Source: Desulfotomaculum nigrificans DSM 574 (GTDB lineage: Bacteria; Bacillota; Desulfotomaculia; Desulfotomaculales; Desulfotomaculaceae). Taken from it: DNA of 64,000 nucleotides. This document shows positions 9,773 to 19,454 of the stretch, piece by piece (the first letter of the stretch is position 1; each line of letters starts with the position of its first letter). The stretch covers positions 2,988,788 through 3,052,787 of the forward strand of contig NZ_KI912183.1 in NCBI RefSeq assembly GCF_000189755.2, read 5' to 3'. The translations under genes and the position numbers were made by a program. Below the pieces are notes generated by a model. It saw only the letters and a program-made list of their open reading frames with translations. It was not told the origin of the DNA and did not search any database.

Positions 9773-11422
9773 GTGCGAAAGCGTATTGTAAAAAAGCTGC
9801 ACCGTTTGATCCGGAATTATGCATGTAAGACCACAGAAAAAAACATCTGCCCGGATGACATGGACTGGGTTCATCAAACTGCTGTGGAAAAGTACGATTT
9901 GGAGCGTATTCCCATCGAGGCGGACCTGGCGGCCAATATTAAGCGTCTGAAGGGAATATACGGTGTTTGTCCGGATTTCATTATCCGACAGTTTGAAATA
10001 GGAGGCGGCATCGCGGAAGCGGCGGTAATTTTCCTGGATGGTATGGTAGAACGGGTACTTTTAAGCGAAAACCTGCTCAAACCGTTAATGATCCATTACA
10101 GGCCACTTAAACCAGTGCAGGGTTCCTTCCTGGAGCAAATTTTACGTGTTGTCCTTCCCGTGGACGTGGTCAGAAAGTGTGTTAACCTGCACGACGTAAT
10201 CGATCATGTTATGGAAGGCGCTGTTGTTCTTTTAGTGGACGGCGAACCAAGGGGTCTGGCGCTGGAGGCCGCCGGGTTTAAAACCCGTGTTCCGGAAGAA
10301 CCGATGACAGAAGCGGTGGTACGGGGGCCCCGGGAGGGATTTACCGAAGCTTTGCATACCAACATTACCCTTCTGCGACGGCGGCTCAAGACGCCAAACC
10401 TGCTACTGGAAAGCATGGTCCTCGGACGGATCAGCCATACGCAGGTTGTGGTGGGATACGTCAGGGGCCTGGCTGCGCCGGAACTGGTTGCCGAAGTCAG
10501 GGAGAGGCTTCAGCGTATCGATATCGACGGTATTCTCGAATCAAATTACCTGGAGGAAATGCTGCGGGATCATCCTCTTTCCTTTTTCCCGCAGGCCATT
10601 ACTACCGAACGGCCGGACCGGGTGGCAGCCAACCTGCTTGAAGGACGGGTAGCTATATTCACTGAAAACACACCTCATGTCCTCATTTTGCCAGGTGAAT
10701 TTGTAGCCCACATGCAGAGCCCGGAGGATTTTTACCACCACTTTGTCCTGGGCGTTTCTATTCGCCTTTTGCGCTGGAGCGCTTTCGCCGTTTCTCTTCT
10801 CCTCCCGTCCATTTATGTGGCTGTGACCACCTTCCATCAGGAAATGATTCCCACCAGGCTTCTTTTAAGCATCGTCGCCGCACGTGAGGGGGTGCCTTTC
10901 CCGGCCGTGGTGGAAGCACTGGTGATGGAAATTGCCTTCGAAATTTTAAGGGAGGCCGGTGTGCGTTTGCCCAGGGCGGTAGGTCAGGCAGTAAGCATTG
11001 TCGGTGCGCTGGTGATCGGTGAAGCAGCGGTAACGGCAGGTATAGTATCGCCGCTGATGGTAATTGTGGTGGCCTTAACAGGGATTTCCTCCTTTCTCTC
11101 ACCTTCCTTTGATCTGGCTATTTCCATCCGCATTTTGCGCTTTATAATGATGATCCTGGCCGGTTTGCTGGGCCTTTTCGGCGTGGCCGCAGGAGTGCTT
11201 GCCATCCTGATCCATCTCTCCGGGATGCGTTCTTTTGGAGTGCCGTACCTGGCCGGATTAACCCCTTTTCACCCTGATGACTGGAAAGATGTTTTTATCA
11301 GAGCACCGATATGGGTGATGAGCAGGCGTCCCGCAGAACTTTCCAAAAGCAACCGGAAACGGCAGGCGCCCGGTCTAAAGCCTGAACCGCCAGACCGGCA
11401 CCATCAGGGGGGAAGATCTTGA
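9773..11422 (+). CDS. Spore germination protein, GerA family (first receptor)
   Basis: A subunit of a germinant receptor: a cytoplasmic N-terminal domain of about 300 residues followed by a membrane domain with several helices (from about 320). The motif GREAxxEALxxN-like region and the EGVPFPAVVEALVMEIAFE segment with RLPRAVGQAVSIVGALVIG are typical of GerA/SpoVAF proteins. GTG at 9773 is chosen because AAGGAAGG (9755-9762) precedes it at good spacing, giving 549 residues; an ATG at 9728 overlapping the gerB stop is the alternative. The frame is open further upstream but that part lies within gerB. The gerC gene follows with a four-base overlap. Confidence 0.9.
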   Translation: MRKRIVKKLHRLIRNYACKTTEKNICPDDMDWVHQTAVEKYDLERIPIEADLAANIKRLKGIYGVCPDFIIRQFEIGGGIAEAAVIFLDGMVERVLLSENLLKPLMIHYRPLKPVQGSFLEQILRVVLPVDVVRKCVNLHDVIDHVMEGAVVLLVDGEPRGLALEAAGFKTRVPEEPMTEAVVRGPREGFTEALHTNITLLRRRLKTPNLLLESMVLGRISHTQVVVGYVRGLAAPELVAEVRERLQRIDIDGILESNYLEEMLRDHPLSFFPQAITTERPDRVAANLLEGRVAIFTENTPHVLILPGEFVAHMQSPEDFYHHFVLGVSIRLLRWSAFAVSLLLPSIYVAVTTFHQEMIPTRLLLSIVAAREGVPFPAVVEALVMEIAFEILREAGVRLPRAVGQAVSIVGALVIGEAAVTAGIVSPLMVIVVALTGISSFLSPSFDLAISIRILRFIMMILAGLLGLFGVAAGVLAILIHLSGMRSFGVPYLAGLTPFHPDDWKDVFIRAPIWVMSRRPAELSKSNRKRQAPGLKPEPPDRHHQGGRS

Positions 11423-12633
11423 AACGCCGCATCAGGTTGATTATACTGGTTTTTCTTATTTGCTTAATCGCCGGTTGCTGGGACATGCGGGAAGTAGAGG
11501 ATCTCGGTTATGTTATGGCTATGGCCATCGATAGGAACCCTCAGGAGCAAATCCGGATCATTGCCCAGGTGCCCAATCCGCGTGTACTCGGAGGTGGAGA
11601 GCGGGGAGGAATTACACCCGGGGCCAGTATTGCTGCCAAGCCTTACCGCAACTATGAGGGAACCGGCCCCACCGTTTTTGATGCGCTGCGGGAGATTTCC
11701 CATGAATCATCCCGGCGGCTGTTTTTTGCCCAGAATCGTACCCTTATCTTCAGTGAAGCAATGGCTGAAAAAGGTGTGAATGATGTACTCGACTTTTTAA
11801 AACGCAGTGTAGAGATCCGGCGTGGTTTAACAATGGTCTTCGTTGCCCGCGGAGAACCGGCAAAAATACTCGATACTCCTAACCCCCATGCTATTTTACC
11901 GGCGCTCCGTATAGATGACATCGTGCGCTGGCGAGGACAAACTTCCAGGTTTGCACCTGTTCCTCTATCCCGGTTTTTGGAAGCTTTGAGCATGGAAGGA
12001 CAGGAACCTTATGCAGGTGTAATTGAAGTGGCTTCAAACCCTAAGGCACAAGTCAAGGAGGGTGAAAAGGCAGCTCCCGAACCGTCCTCAACCATCCGGC
12101 TTACCGGGGCCGCCCTCTTCCGCAATGACCGTATGGCGGGGTTTCTTGATGAAACCGAAACTCGCGGACTTTTATGGGTACTCAACGAGGTGAGAGGAGG
12201 GCAAATTGTTTTCCCTTGCCCCGGCCAGGAGGAGAAAAAGGTTACCGTAGAAATTATGCGTGCCAATGCTAAGATTGAACCGGAAATTACAGAAGACGGA
12301 ATTATTATGACGGTAAAAATCCGGGAAGAAGGTAACCTTGTTGAAGTGGAAGGACCCCTTGATGTCTCTAAACCGGAGGTAATTAAAGAACTGGACCGTT
12401 TGCACGCGGCGGCTATCAGCAATGAAGTAATGGCTGCCGTGTATAAAGCACAGGAATTGGGCTCCGACGCCTTCGGTTTCGGAGAAGCGTTCCGACGTAA
12501 ATTCCCCCGGGAATGGAAGAAAATTAAGAAAGATTGGCCGGAAATTTTTACGGGCATTAAGGTACGCGTCCAAGTAGTTGCCCACATTCGACGCATCGGG
12601 ATGATCGGCCCACCACCGCTTTTGGTTCATTAA
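11419..12633 (+). CDS. Germinant receptor lipoprotein, Ger(x)C family (first receptor)
   Basis: C subunit of a germinant receptor, anchored by lipid at the outer face of the inner spore membrane. The 404-residue protein begins with a signal peptide (about 1-18) and lipobox LIAGC, followed by the family sequence WDMREVEDLGYV. The C-terminal part ends with the conserved Ger(x)C helical region (DAFGFGEAFRRKFPREWKK). The TTG start overlaps the gerA stop, and GGGGGGAAG just upstream serves as ribosome-binding site. The signal suggests export and lipid modification at the Cys. Confidence 0.92.
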   Translation: MKRRIRLIILVFLICLIAGCWDMREVEDLGYVMAMAIDRNPQEQIRIIAQVPNPRVLGGGERGGITPGASIAAKPYRNYEGTGPTVFDALREISHESSRRLFFAQNRTLIFSEAMAEKGVNDVLDFLKRSVEIRRGLTMVFVARGEPAKILDTPNPHAILPALRIDDIVRWRGQTSRFAPVPLSRFLEALSMEGQEPYAGVIEVASNPKAQVKEGEKAAPEPSSTIRLTGAALFRNDRMAGFLDETETRGLLWVLNEVRGGQIVFPCPGQEEKKVTVEIMRANAKIEPEITEDGIIMTVKIREEGNLVEVEGPLDVSKPEVIKELDRLHAAAISNEVMAAVYKAQELGSDAFGFGEAFRRKFPREWKKIKKDWPEIFTGIKVRVQVVAHIRRIGMIGPPPLLVH

Positions 12634-12679
12634 ATAATTGCATTTAAAACTCAAACCGTTTGAGACAGGATGGTTGAGA

Positions 12680-12922
12680 ATGCTGTTAAATGTTTTACTG
12701 ATTTTAACCGGCTTTGCGGTTATCGCCGCCATGGAGCTGCCCAGGTTAATTAAACAAAAAATTTACCGCGAAATAGTAATTTTCTTTGTTTTGATTGCCC
12801 TTGGAATCACTTTAAGTCTGGGTCAAGTTTTGCAACTGCCCATACCGAATGTTACAAAGGGCATTGAAACCGTTACCAGCCCAATATTTAAGTCTATGGA
12901 AAAAATTCTTTCGCCTGAGTAA
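12680..12922 (+). CDS. Small two-helix membrane protein of the germination operon
   Basis: An 80-residue protein with two predicted membrane segments (about 2-20 and 30-52) and a polar, positively charged linker (PRLIKQKIYRE). I do not recognise a named family. ATG 12680 is preferred because an AGGATGG-like site lies seven bases upstream; the frame opens at TTG 12638 without a ribosome-binding site. It follows gerC by 46 bp, so it is probably part of the same operon. Small membrane proteins encoded with some receptor operons modulate receptor function; applying that here is inference. Confidence 0.6.
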   Translation: MLLNVLLILTGFAVIAAMELPRLIKQKIYREIVIFFVLIALGITLSLGQVLQLPIPNVTKGIETVTSPIFKSMEKILSPE

Positions 12923-13113
12923 TTGTTATAGAACCTAATTACATTGGCATCACGGTTAATATCGCACGCTGGGAAGAAGAAACTACAGTTTGGCAGGCAT
13001 AGTCCTTGGTTTGAAACTTTACATCGGCAAAATACAAATTTTATCACTAACATCAATCCGTAATAAATTTAATGGTGCACTGCGCATAGATTGAGATTCT
13101 TAGAGGGGATCCC

Positions 13114-14670
13114 ATGTTCAAAAAGGTTATCAAAAAACTGCTGACCGAAAACAAAAAACCATCTTCCGGCCGCCAAGACCAACAACAACCGGTGGACGCC
13201 GATTTAAACCAGGTGATGAGAGAACTAAAACAACACTTTGGCCAAACCTCAGACCTGGTGTTGCGCAAACTGCTGGTGGGTTCCGGTACCACATCGGCCC
13301 TGGTGGTATACCTGGAAAACATGGTTGACCTCAAGGTAGTAAATGAAAGTATTATCGCCAAGTTACAGGTAGCCCCGGCGGAAATGATGAAAGATATCAA
13401 TGTGCTGGCTTATTCCGTGCTGGCCGTCCACAAAGTAAACCTGAGTGATGATATGAACCAGGTGATCCAGTCCATCCTGGAGGGGAGTACCGTCATTTTT
13501 ATCGGCGGTGCTGGCCGGGCTATGATTGCCGTCAACCCCGGCTATGAAAAAAGAAGCATTTCGTCCCCGGAAATTGAGGTCAACGTGGAGGGGCCCAGAG
13601 AGGCCTTTATAGAGAGCCGCCCGGTTAACTTGACTATGGTCCGTCGGCGGATTAAGGACAGCAACCTGCGTTTTGAAAACTTCACTATCGGCACCAGAAG
13701 CAACACCACCGTCACCCTGGGGTACCTACAGGGCATAACTGACCCCGGTATTGTAGAAGAAGCCAGGCGCCGGCTAAAATCCATCAAAATAGACGGCTTT
13801 TTAGGCATGGAGATAATACAAGAGTATCTAAAGGACCAGCCCCTGTCGGTTTTTCCCACCATTATGAAAACCGAAAGACCGGAAAAGGTGGCGGCCTGCC
13901 TTTTGGAAGGTCGGGTGGCCATATTTGCTGATGGCTACCCTTACGGTATGGTGGCCCCCATCACCTTTACCCATTTTCTACAGGCCGGTGACGATTATTA
14001 TGAAAACTTTTACTTTGCCACCTTCGTGCGCTGGATGCGCATTCTTGTTTTTATCACCACCCTAACTTTGCCTTCTTTATATGTAGCCCTGGTGACCCAT
14101 CACTGGGAGATGATGCCCACATCCCTGGCTTTAAGCATTGCCGGCGGTCGGGAAGGAGTACCTTTTCCAGTGCTGGTGGAAGCTCTGGCAATGGAGTTTA
14201 TCTTTGAGATACTAAGGGAAGCCGGTGTCAGATTGCCCCGGGCAGTGGGGCAGGCAGTCAGCATTGTGGGGGCATTGGTAATTGGGCAATCGGCAGTGCA
14301 GGCAGGGCTGGTTTCCCCCGGTATTGTTATTGTTGTGGCCTTTACCGGTATTGCTTCCTTTGCCATTCCCATTTACACCGCATCAATCCCTTTCCGGATA
14401 TTGCGGTTTCCTCTGATGGTTATTTCTTCTCAGGTTGGTATACCGGGGCTGGTGGCCGGGGTGCTGGTGATCTGGGGGCATATGACTTCCCTCACCTCTT
14501 TTGGAGTCCCCTACCTGGCCCCCTTAATGCCCTTTCAAGCTAAAGATATGAAAGACTCACTGTTTCGGGTTCCCCGCTGGGCGATGGTCACCCGGCCCCA
14601 ATCTGTCCCGTCGATGGATCCGGACAGGTTAGATGTGTACAATGTTCCGCCGGGGGAGAAAAATAAATGA
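13114..14670 (+). CDS. Spore germination protein, GerA family (second receptor)
   Basis: A subunit of a second germinant receptor, 518 residues with a soluble N-terminal half and a C-terminal membrane half. It shares with the first GerA the segments EGVPFPVLVEALAME and GVRLPRAVGQAVSIVGAL, and differs through most of the N-terminal domain. The ATG is preceded by AGAGGGGAT. It heads a gerA-gerC-gerB operon, a different order from the neighbouring operon, and overlaps gerC by four bases. Confidence 0.92.
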   Translation: MFKKVIKKLLTENKKPSSGRQDQQQPVDADLNQVMRELKQHFGQTSDLVLRKLLVGSGTTSALVVYLENMVDLKVVNESIIAKLQVAPAEMMKDINVLAYSVLAVHKVNLSDDMNQVIQSILEGSTVIFIGGAGRAMIAVNPGYEKRSISSPEIEVNVEGPREAFIESRPVNLTMVRRRIKDSNLRFENFTIGTRSNTTVTLGYLQGITDPGIVEEARRRLKSIKIDGFLGMEIIQEYLKDQPLSVFPTIMKTERPEKVAACLLEGRVAIFADGYPYGMVAPITFTHFLQAGDDYYENFYFATFVRWMRILVFITTLTLPSLYVALVTHHWEMMPTSLALSIAGGREGVPFPVLVEALAMEFIFEILREAGVRLPRAVGQAVSIVGALVIGQSAVQAGLVSPGIVIVVAFTGIASFAIPIYTASIPFRILRFPLMVISSQVGIPGLVAGVLVIWGHMTSLTSFGVPYLAPLMPFQAKDMKDSLFRVPRWAMVTRPQSVPSMDPDRLDVYNVPPGEKNK

Positions 14671-15839
14671 AAAAATTGCTGGTTATCTTAGTCTTTCTTT
14701 GGTCTTTTCTGGTGAGTGGTTGTGTGGAACACAAGGATATTAACGAACGGGACCTGGTACAGGGAGCGGTCTTTGATTATAACAAACATGATCAAAGGTA
14801 TGAGGTGCATGTGCAAATAGCCAATAACGCCGCTTTTAACCGGGGAACCACCGGTGGTGGTCAGACTCAACAAACATTTTTTATTTGTGACGGTGCTGGG
14901 AATACCGTTTTCGAAGCTATTCGGGATGTATCCAAAAATGTCAATAAACGGCTATTCTGGTCCCATTGTGATGTCTACATTGTGGGGGAAGAACTGGCCC
15001 GGCGCGGTATTTTTCCACTCATTGATTATCTTATGCGGGATAATGAAATAAGGGAAGCATCTTTATTTTTTGTCAGTCAGGCCCCGTTAACTGAACTGAT
15101 GTCAGTAAAGAACGTGGGGGCCCAGGTGCCCCTGCAAACGATAAAAAACATGATTGATGTTGGGCTCAGCAGCCACGGCACTACCTTTAAAAAAAGAATA
15201 ATTGAGCTCTACCAGGATTTGTTTACGGATAACAGTTGCTACGTGGTGCCGGTGGTCAGTGTCAGGGAACCTAACAAGAAATCCAAAGGTGATATCCCCA
15301 AATTTCATGTATCCGGAGCGGCGGTATTTAAGGGTGACAAAATGATTGGGCAACTCACCCCTTTAGAAGTCAGAAGTTATTCATTCATTGCCAACCAAAT
15401 CAAGGATACTGTGATTCCGACGATGGTTCAGGACAAAAAGGAAACAATGGAGGTGATTGGATCCAGGGCGGAAATCAAACCCCATATTGCAGGGGGGCGG
15501 GTTTCTTTTACCATTAAGGTAAAACCCAGAATCAATTACGGCGAAGTAGCTCAACCGGTGAACCTGGCAGACCCCGGATTTGCTAGGAAGACGGAACAAG
15601 CCTTTAATGAGACGCTGCGTAAAGAATTGATAAACAGCATTAACCGGGCTAAAGAGATGAAAGCAGATTATTTTGGCCTGGCCAGGCAGGTTCAAATGGC
15701 CGACAAAGAATTATGGAAAAGTGTTAAAGATATTTGGTCAGAGGAAGTTTTTCCGGATGTACCCATCAATGTAGAGGTGGATTCCAAGTTAATCAGAACC
15801 GGGCTGGTTATTTCCACCAAAATGGAGGTGGGCAAGTGA
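14667..15839 (+). CDS. Germinant receptor lipoprotein, Ger(x)C family (second receptor)
   Basis: C subunit of the second receptor. It has 390 residues with a signal peptide and lipobox LVSGC, then VEHKDINERDLVQG, the family's first conserved block. The C-terminal helical region includes KADYFGLARQVQ. The ATG start overlaps the gerA stop (ATGA) and GGGGGAG upstream provides the ribosome-binding site. The end overlaps the GTG of gerB, so all three genes are translationally coupled. Confidence 0.92.
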   Translation: MKKLLVILVFLWSFLVSGCVEHKDINERDLVQGAVFDYNKHDQRYEVHVQIANNAAFNRGTTGGGQTQQTFFICDGAGNTVFEAIRDVSKNVNKRLFWSHCDVYIVGEELARRGIFPLIDYLMRDNEIREASLFFVSQAPLTELMSVKNVGAQVPLQTIKNMIDVGLSSHGTTFKKRIIELYQDLFTDNSCYVVPVVSVREPNKKSKGDIPKFHVSGAAVFKGDKMIGQLTPLEVRSYSFIANQIKDTVIPTMVQDKKETMEVIGSRAEIKPHIAGGRVSFTIKVKPRINYGEVAQPVNLADPGFARKTEQAFNETLRKELINSINRAKEMKADYFGLARQVQMADKELWKSVKDIWSEEVFPDVPINVEVDSKLIRTGLVISTKMEVGK

Positions 15840-16933
15840 ATAAGAGTAATAACCTGATAAGCTCCAGGCAAACGGTGTTTTTAATCCTCACCAGTATACT
15901 GACCACGGTGGATGTGTTTTTACCGGCTGAAGTTGCCAGATATGCCGGGCGGGATGCCTGGATGTCGGCTATCCTGGCTACTTTTATCGGTTACTTTATT
16001 TACCGGGTGATTGTAGCCTTGTGCCTTTTATTTCCTGATTACTCCCTGGCCGGGTTTAATCGTCTGTTGCTGGGTAAGTATTTAGGAGGGGTACTGACAG
16101 TTTTTTATATTATAGCGATGCTGACTGTTAGTACCGGGGTTACAGTTCAGTTTGCCGTGATCATGGGTACTGCCTTTAAACCTGAGAGTTCGCCATATAT
16201 CTGGTACCTGATGGTATTAATTCCGGCCCTTTATGTTACTTCCCTGGGTATTCATGTACCCGCCAGGATGAATGAATTACTGCTGCCTTTTGGTTTAATC
16301 ATGCTTTTGGGGGTAATGGTGTTAAATATACCGGAAATGGATTTTAAGGAGTATTTACCGATGTTCTATCACGGTTACTTGCCGCTTGTTAAAGGAGCCT
16401 TTGTTTCTGGGGCTAAGCTGGCCTATTCGGTCATGATTTTGGCCTTGATACCGTTCATTGAAAAAAAGAAAAAATTACCCCGCCAAGGATTACCTGCTTT
16501 TATTTGTGTGGGTTTAGCTTTGCTGGCCGGTACCACTGCCATTGCCCTGATGGGGCCTAAACTGACTGCTATGACCCTTTTCCCGGCCCTGGAGCTGGTA
16601 CGCCATATAGATATAGGTTTTCTCACCCGGCTGGATGTCATTATGATGGCCATCTGGCATACCGGTTTTTTTATTTTCCTTTGCGTCAGCATTTACTTTG
16701 CAGCTTCTTTAACAAGAGAACTGTTCAACCTGAGAGGCTATAAGTTGATACTCTGGATTTATGGCCTGGTAATCTTCATTGGGGCTAACATTTATATTAC
16801 TAGTGTACCGTTAATTCGTTTTCTGCTGGGAATACCTCTGGCGGTTTTGTTGTATACAGTGGGTTTGGTGATACCTCTGTTTTTGTATTTAATAGCCAGG
16901 TTCAGGGGTTATTCTAAAAAAAAGGCAACATAA
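15836..16933 (+). CDS. Spore germination permease-like subunit, GerB family (second receptor)
   Basis: B subunit of the second receptor, 365 residues with about ten hydrophobic segments, beginning ISSRQTVFLILTSIL shortly after the start. GTG 15836 is chosen because it overlaps the gerC stop as GTGA and has GGAGGTG (15824-15830) upstream; the frame extends to 15734 only inside gerC. It closes the gerA-gerC-gerB operon and is followed by a terminator. Confidence 0.9.
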   Translation: MNKSNNLISSRQTVFLILTSILTTVDVFLPAEVARYAGRDAWMSAILATFIGYFIYRVIVALCLLFPDYSLAGFNRLLLGKYLGGVLTVFYIIAMLTVSTGVTVQFAVIMGTAFKPESSPYIWYLMVLIPALYVTSLGIHVPARMNELLLPFGLIMLLGVMVLNIPEMDFKEYLPMFYHGYLPLVKGAFVSGAKLAYSVMILALIPFIEKKKKLPRQGLPAFICVGLALLAGTTAIALMGPKLTAMTLFPALELVRHIDIGFLTRLDVIMMAIWHTGFFIFLCVSIYFAASLTRELFNLRGYKLILWIYGLVIFIGANIYITSVPLIRFLLGIPLAVLLYTVGLVIPLFLYLIARFRGYSKKKAT

Positions 16934-16936
16934 AAC

Positions 16937-16963
16937 GGCCTGGCAAATACCCAGGCCTGTTTT
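16937..16963. terminator. Terminator between convergent genes
   Basis: Stem GGCCTGG / CCAGGCC with a seven-base loop. T-rich tracts follow on both strands, so it probably serves the gerB operon on the plus strand and the oxidoreductase gene on the minus strand. Confidence 0.8.
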
Positions 16964-16973
16964 GTGTTTATTT

Positions 16974-18089
16974 TTATTTATTGGGGTTTCCCGGTGTCGG
17001 CGGCAGAATACTTTTTTGGGTCCAGTCTACGCGTACCAATTCTAAGATATCACCGGCATACTTTAAAATCGGAAAATTGGTACGGTAAATTAACTGTTTA
17101 ACCACCGGCAGGGTACCAAAGGTGATCAGACGATCATAGTCATCATTGCGCATGGTGTTGATAATCTCCCGGAGGCGTACCGATCTTCTCATTTCCTGGT
17201 CCAGGTGTTTAACTATCTTACCGTAGGGTTGGTGTTTGGCAATGGCCCGGGCCGCCAGCACACCGCTGCGCAGGCAGGACACGGTGCCAAAGCCCAGGAA
17301 GGATTCCATAAAACCCCCGGCTGCCCCCACTAAAATGATATTATCCACCTGATGGGGATAAACTGTGCCGGCAACGTGGGACAGCAGGAAATTTTCGTTA
17401 ATATGGAGTTTGTCTAATTTTTCTTTTTTTAAAAATGTTTCCCAGTGCCTTTCCATTTCTTCCTTCTTGGCATTGGCATGGATCAGCACAAGGCTGGCTC
17501 GGGTGGGGCTAAAGGGGGTTAAATAGGCATAGGCTCCCAAGGCGTAGTCGTTATTCACCCACATAATCAGCTCCTCCGGGTTAAAATTCCCCAGCACCAT
17601 GGCTCCCCGTACCAGGGTTGTAAAAATATTTTTCCAAATTCCCAGGCTGGCCGCTACTTCCCGGTTGCCGGTGGCCACCACCACATAGTCATATTCCCGG
17701 GCCAGTTCGCTGTAATTAGCCCGGCAGTTGTAGTGGATCCGGGTTTTAAGGCTGCGGGAAAGTTGGCTTTCCAGGGATTTTTCCCCCTGCCCCCGTTCCA
17801 CGAAATAACCAAACCTGGGGGATGTAACCACTCTGGTCACCTTGGGAGAGTGCATGGTAATTTTCCTCCAGGTGGCTAGGGGCTTTATTTTAATGTTATA
17901 ATCTTTAGCCAACCATTCCAGTTGATCGTGCACCGGACGGTTCATCAGTTGCAGCAGTCCCCCCACATGTGAGAAGAGCTCTCCCGAACGGGAGCGCTCC
18001 TCAAATACATCCGGGAAAATGCCCAGCTGTTCCAATTCATGGGCACAGGCCAGACCGGATATACCGGCTCCGATAATGGCAACTCGCAT
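16974..18089 (-). CDS. FAD-dependent NAD(P)-binding oxidoreductase, geranylgeranyl-reductase-like
   Basis: Flavoprotein of 371 residues. The N-terminus has the dinucleotide-binding fingerprint GAGISGLACAHELE followed by an acidic strand end (VFEE). A second conserved block, ILVGAAGGFMESFLGFG near 270-285, is the FAD-contacting GD-like motif of the geranylgeranyl reductase/monooxygenase fold, here with Gly-Ala in place of Gly-Asp. The substrate cannot be read. The start codon has GGAGGTGGGTC upstream on its strand. It is followed on the minus strand upstream by a binding-protein-like gene 66 bp away, which may be cotranscribed. Confidence 0.75.
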   Translation of the reverse strand: MRVAIIGAGISGLACAHELEQLGIFPDVFEERSRSGELFSHVGGLLQLMNRPVHDQLEWLAKDYNIKIKPLATWRKITMHSPKVTRVVTSPRFGYFVERGQGEKSLESQLSRSLKTRIHYNCRANYSELAREYDYVVVATGNREVAASLGIWKNIFTTLVRGAMVLGNFNPEELIMWVNNDYALGAYAYLTPFSPTRASLVLIHANAKKEEMERHWETFLKKEKLDKLHINENFLLSHVAGTVYPHQVDNIILVGAAGGFMESFLGFGTVSCLRSGVLAARAIAKHQPYGKIVKHLDQEMRRSVRLREIINTMRNDDYDRLITFGTLPVVKQLIYRTNFPILKYAGDILELVRVDWTQKSILPPTPGNPNK

Positions 18090-18155
18090 GACCCACCTCC
18101 GGTTATGATTCAGTATATCATTATTGTGCCCGGCATTTTTCCGGTTATTAAATTT

Positions 18156-19301
18156 TTAGAAAAGGATTACTTTATATGCGCTGTCAAACATCTCATCCCC
18201 TGATGGTTCTCCAAAACATAAGCGTCTTATTTTTTCCCACAGGGTAGGTTCCTTTTGCTGCTCCGGCGGAATGTAACGCACGGTCTTGCCGGCTTTGGCG
18301 GCGAATTTATTGTTTACCCCATCGGCATAAGCCACCGGGTTGGTTAACTCACCGGCCCGCCGCACATAATCCTGCAATCGCTCGTAGTCCCCTTTGGCAA
18401 TCACCGGCGATTTATCCCACAGGCCAATTTTTTTATACCGATCAATAATTTTGATCAGGGTGGTTTCATTTAGCCCGGGAAAATAGGGGGCCGCTACTTT
18501 GGCTGCTTCTTTTGTGCTGTGGTAATCCAGCCACAGCATGCCCTTGCACAGGCCGTTGACTAGTTTTTGTACGGCGTTACTTTGCTGTTTTAAATAAGCC
18601 GGCGGGGCCGCTAGCACCAGGGCGGGAATTGGCTCCACTGTGGAGCCCAGGGATGCCACCACATGGCCCAAGCCTTTGGCCTCAACTTTGCTGGCCATTG
18701 GCTCGGCCATCTGGGCAAAATGGCCCACTTCAGCTTCAAAGGCTCCCTCCTTTAACTCCGGGGGTAGATTTTGAATGATGATAACTTGATGTTGCAGGGA
18801 AAGCTTGTTTTGCCGCAAGGCCTCTTCCAAAATGATATTAGATTGTTCATCCGGTGCATCCCCCAGGATAGTTTTGCGTTTTACTTTATCCCAGTCAAAT
18901 GCCTCGTCATTGTTTCGACCCACCAGAAAAGTGCCGTCCCGGCGAGCCAGCTGGGCAAAAGCCACCAAATCTCCCCCGGTGCCCAAAGGACGGGTGAACA
19001 GAGTTTCACTAAGATTACCCAGCAGCACTATGTCTTGCTCCTCAAGCTTGGATTGATCTAGGGAAATTTCTGCCTTGACCGGCTCCACCTTTAATTTTTG
19101 CTCCTGATAAAACCCCTGGGCGGTGGCAATGTAATGGGGTAGGGCCAGTAATGAATGTTCCAACTCCACCAATCTAATTTTGTCCCATACCTCAGTCTGC
19201 TTACTATTTAAAATATAAGTCCGCACCCCAAAGGTACTTAAACTACCCAGCACGACAACAACCAAAAGCCCAAATAGCAACTTTCGATACCTTTGCACCA
19301 T
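18156..19301 (-). CDS. Membrane-anchored ABC-transporter-type substrate-binding protein (TauA/SsuA/NMT1-like)
   Basis: The 381-residue protein starts with a short basic stretch and one strong hydrophobic segment (about 8-27) without a lipobox Cys, so it is probably anchored by an uncleaved helix. The body resembles periplasmic-binding proteins for sulfonates, nitrate or thiamine precursors: PHYIATAQGFYQEQKLKVE is the typical first block and KGMLWLDYHSTKEAAKVAAPYF the late helix. No permease or ATPase gene is adjacent, so its transporter is elsewhere or it has another role. It diverges from the membrane-protein gene downstream of 19455. The start has GGGGAGGTAATT upstream. Confidence 0.7.
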   Translation of the reverse strand: MVQRYRKLLFGLLVVVVLGSLSTFGVRTYILNSKQTEVWDKIRLVELEHSLLALPHYIATAQGFYQEQKLKVEPVKAEISLDQSKLEEQDIVLLGNLSETLFTRPLGTGGDLVAFAQLARRDGTFLVGRNNDEAFDWDKVKRKTILGDAPDEQSNIILEEALRQNKLSLQHQVIIIQNLPPELKEGAFEAEVGHFAQMAEPMASKVEAKGLGHVVASLGSTVEPIPALVLAAPPAYLKQQSNAVQKLVNGLCKGMLWLDYHSTKEAAKVAAPYFPGLNETTLIKIIDRYKKIGLWDKSPVIAKGDYERLQDYVRRAGELTNPVAYADGVNNKFAAKAGKTVRYIPPEQQKEPTLWEKIRRLCFGEPSGDEMFDSAYKVILF

Positions 19302-19454
19302 TAATTACCTCCCCGGATTCAGTGCATCAAAAATTCCTCTTATATATGTATTGGGCCTGCAAAAAATAATGCCAACATCTGGCCGGAAAGGAATATATTT
19401 AGTAAACAAGCATAAATATTTTATAAGGAAATTTTTGGTAGGAGGTTGGACAAG

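Noticed and set aside
13040..13113. Sigma-G promoter for the second ger operon
   Set aside because: TAATA and CATAGAT are present but neither spacing nor -10 match is convincing.
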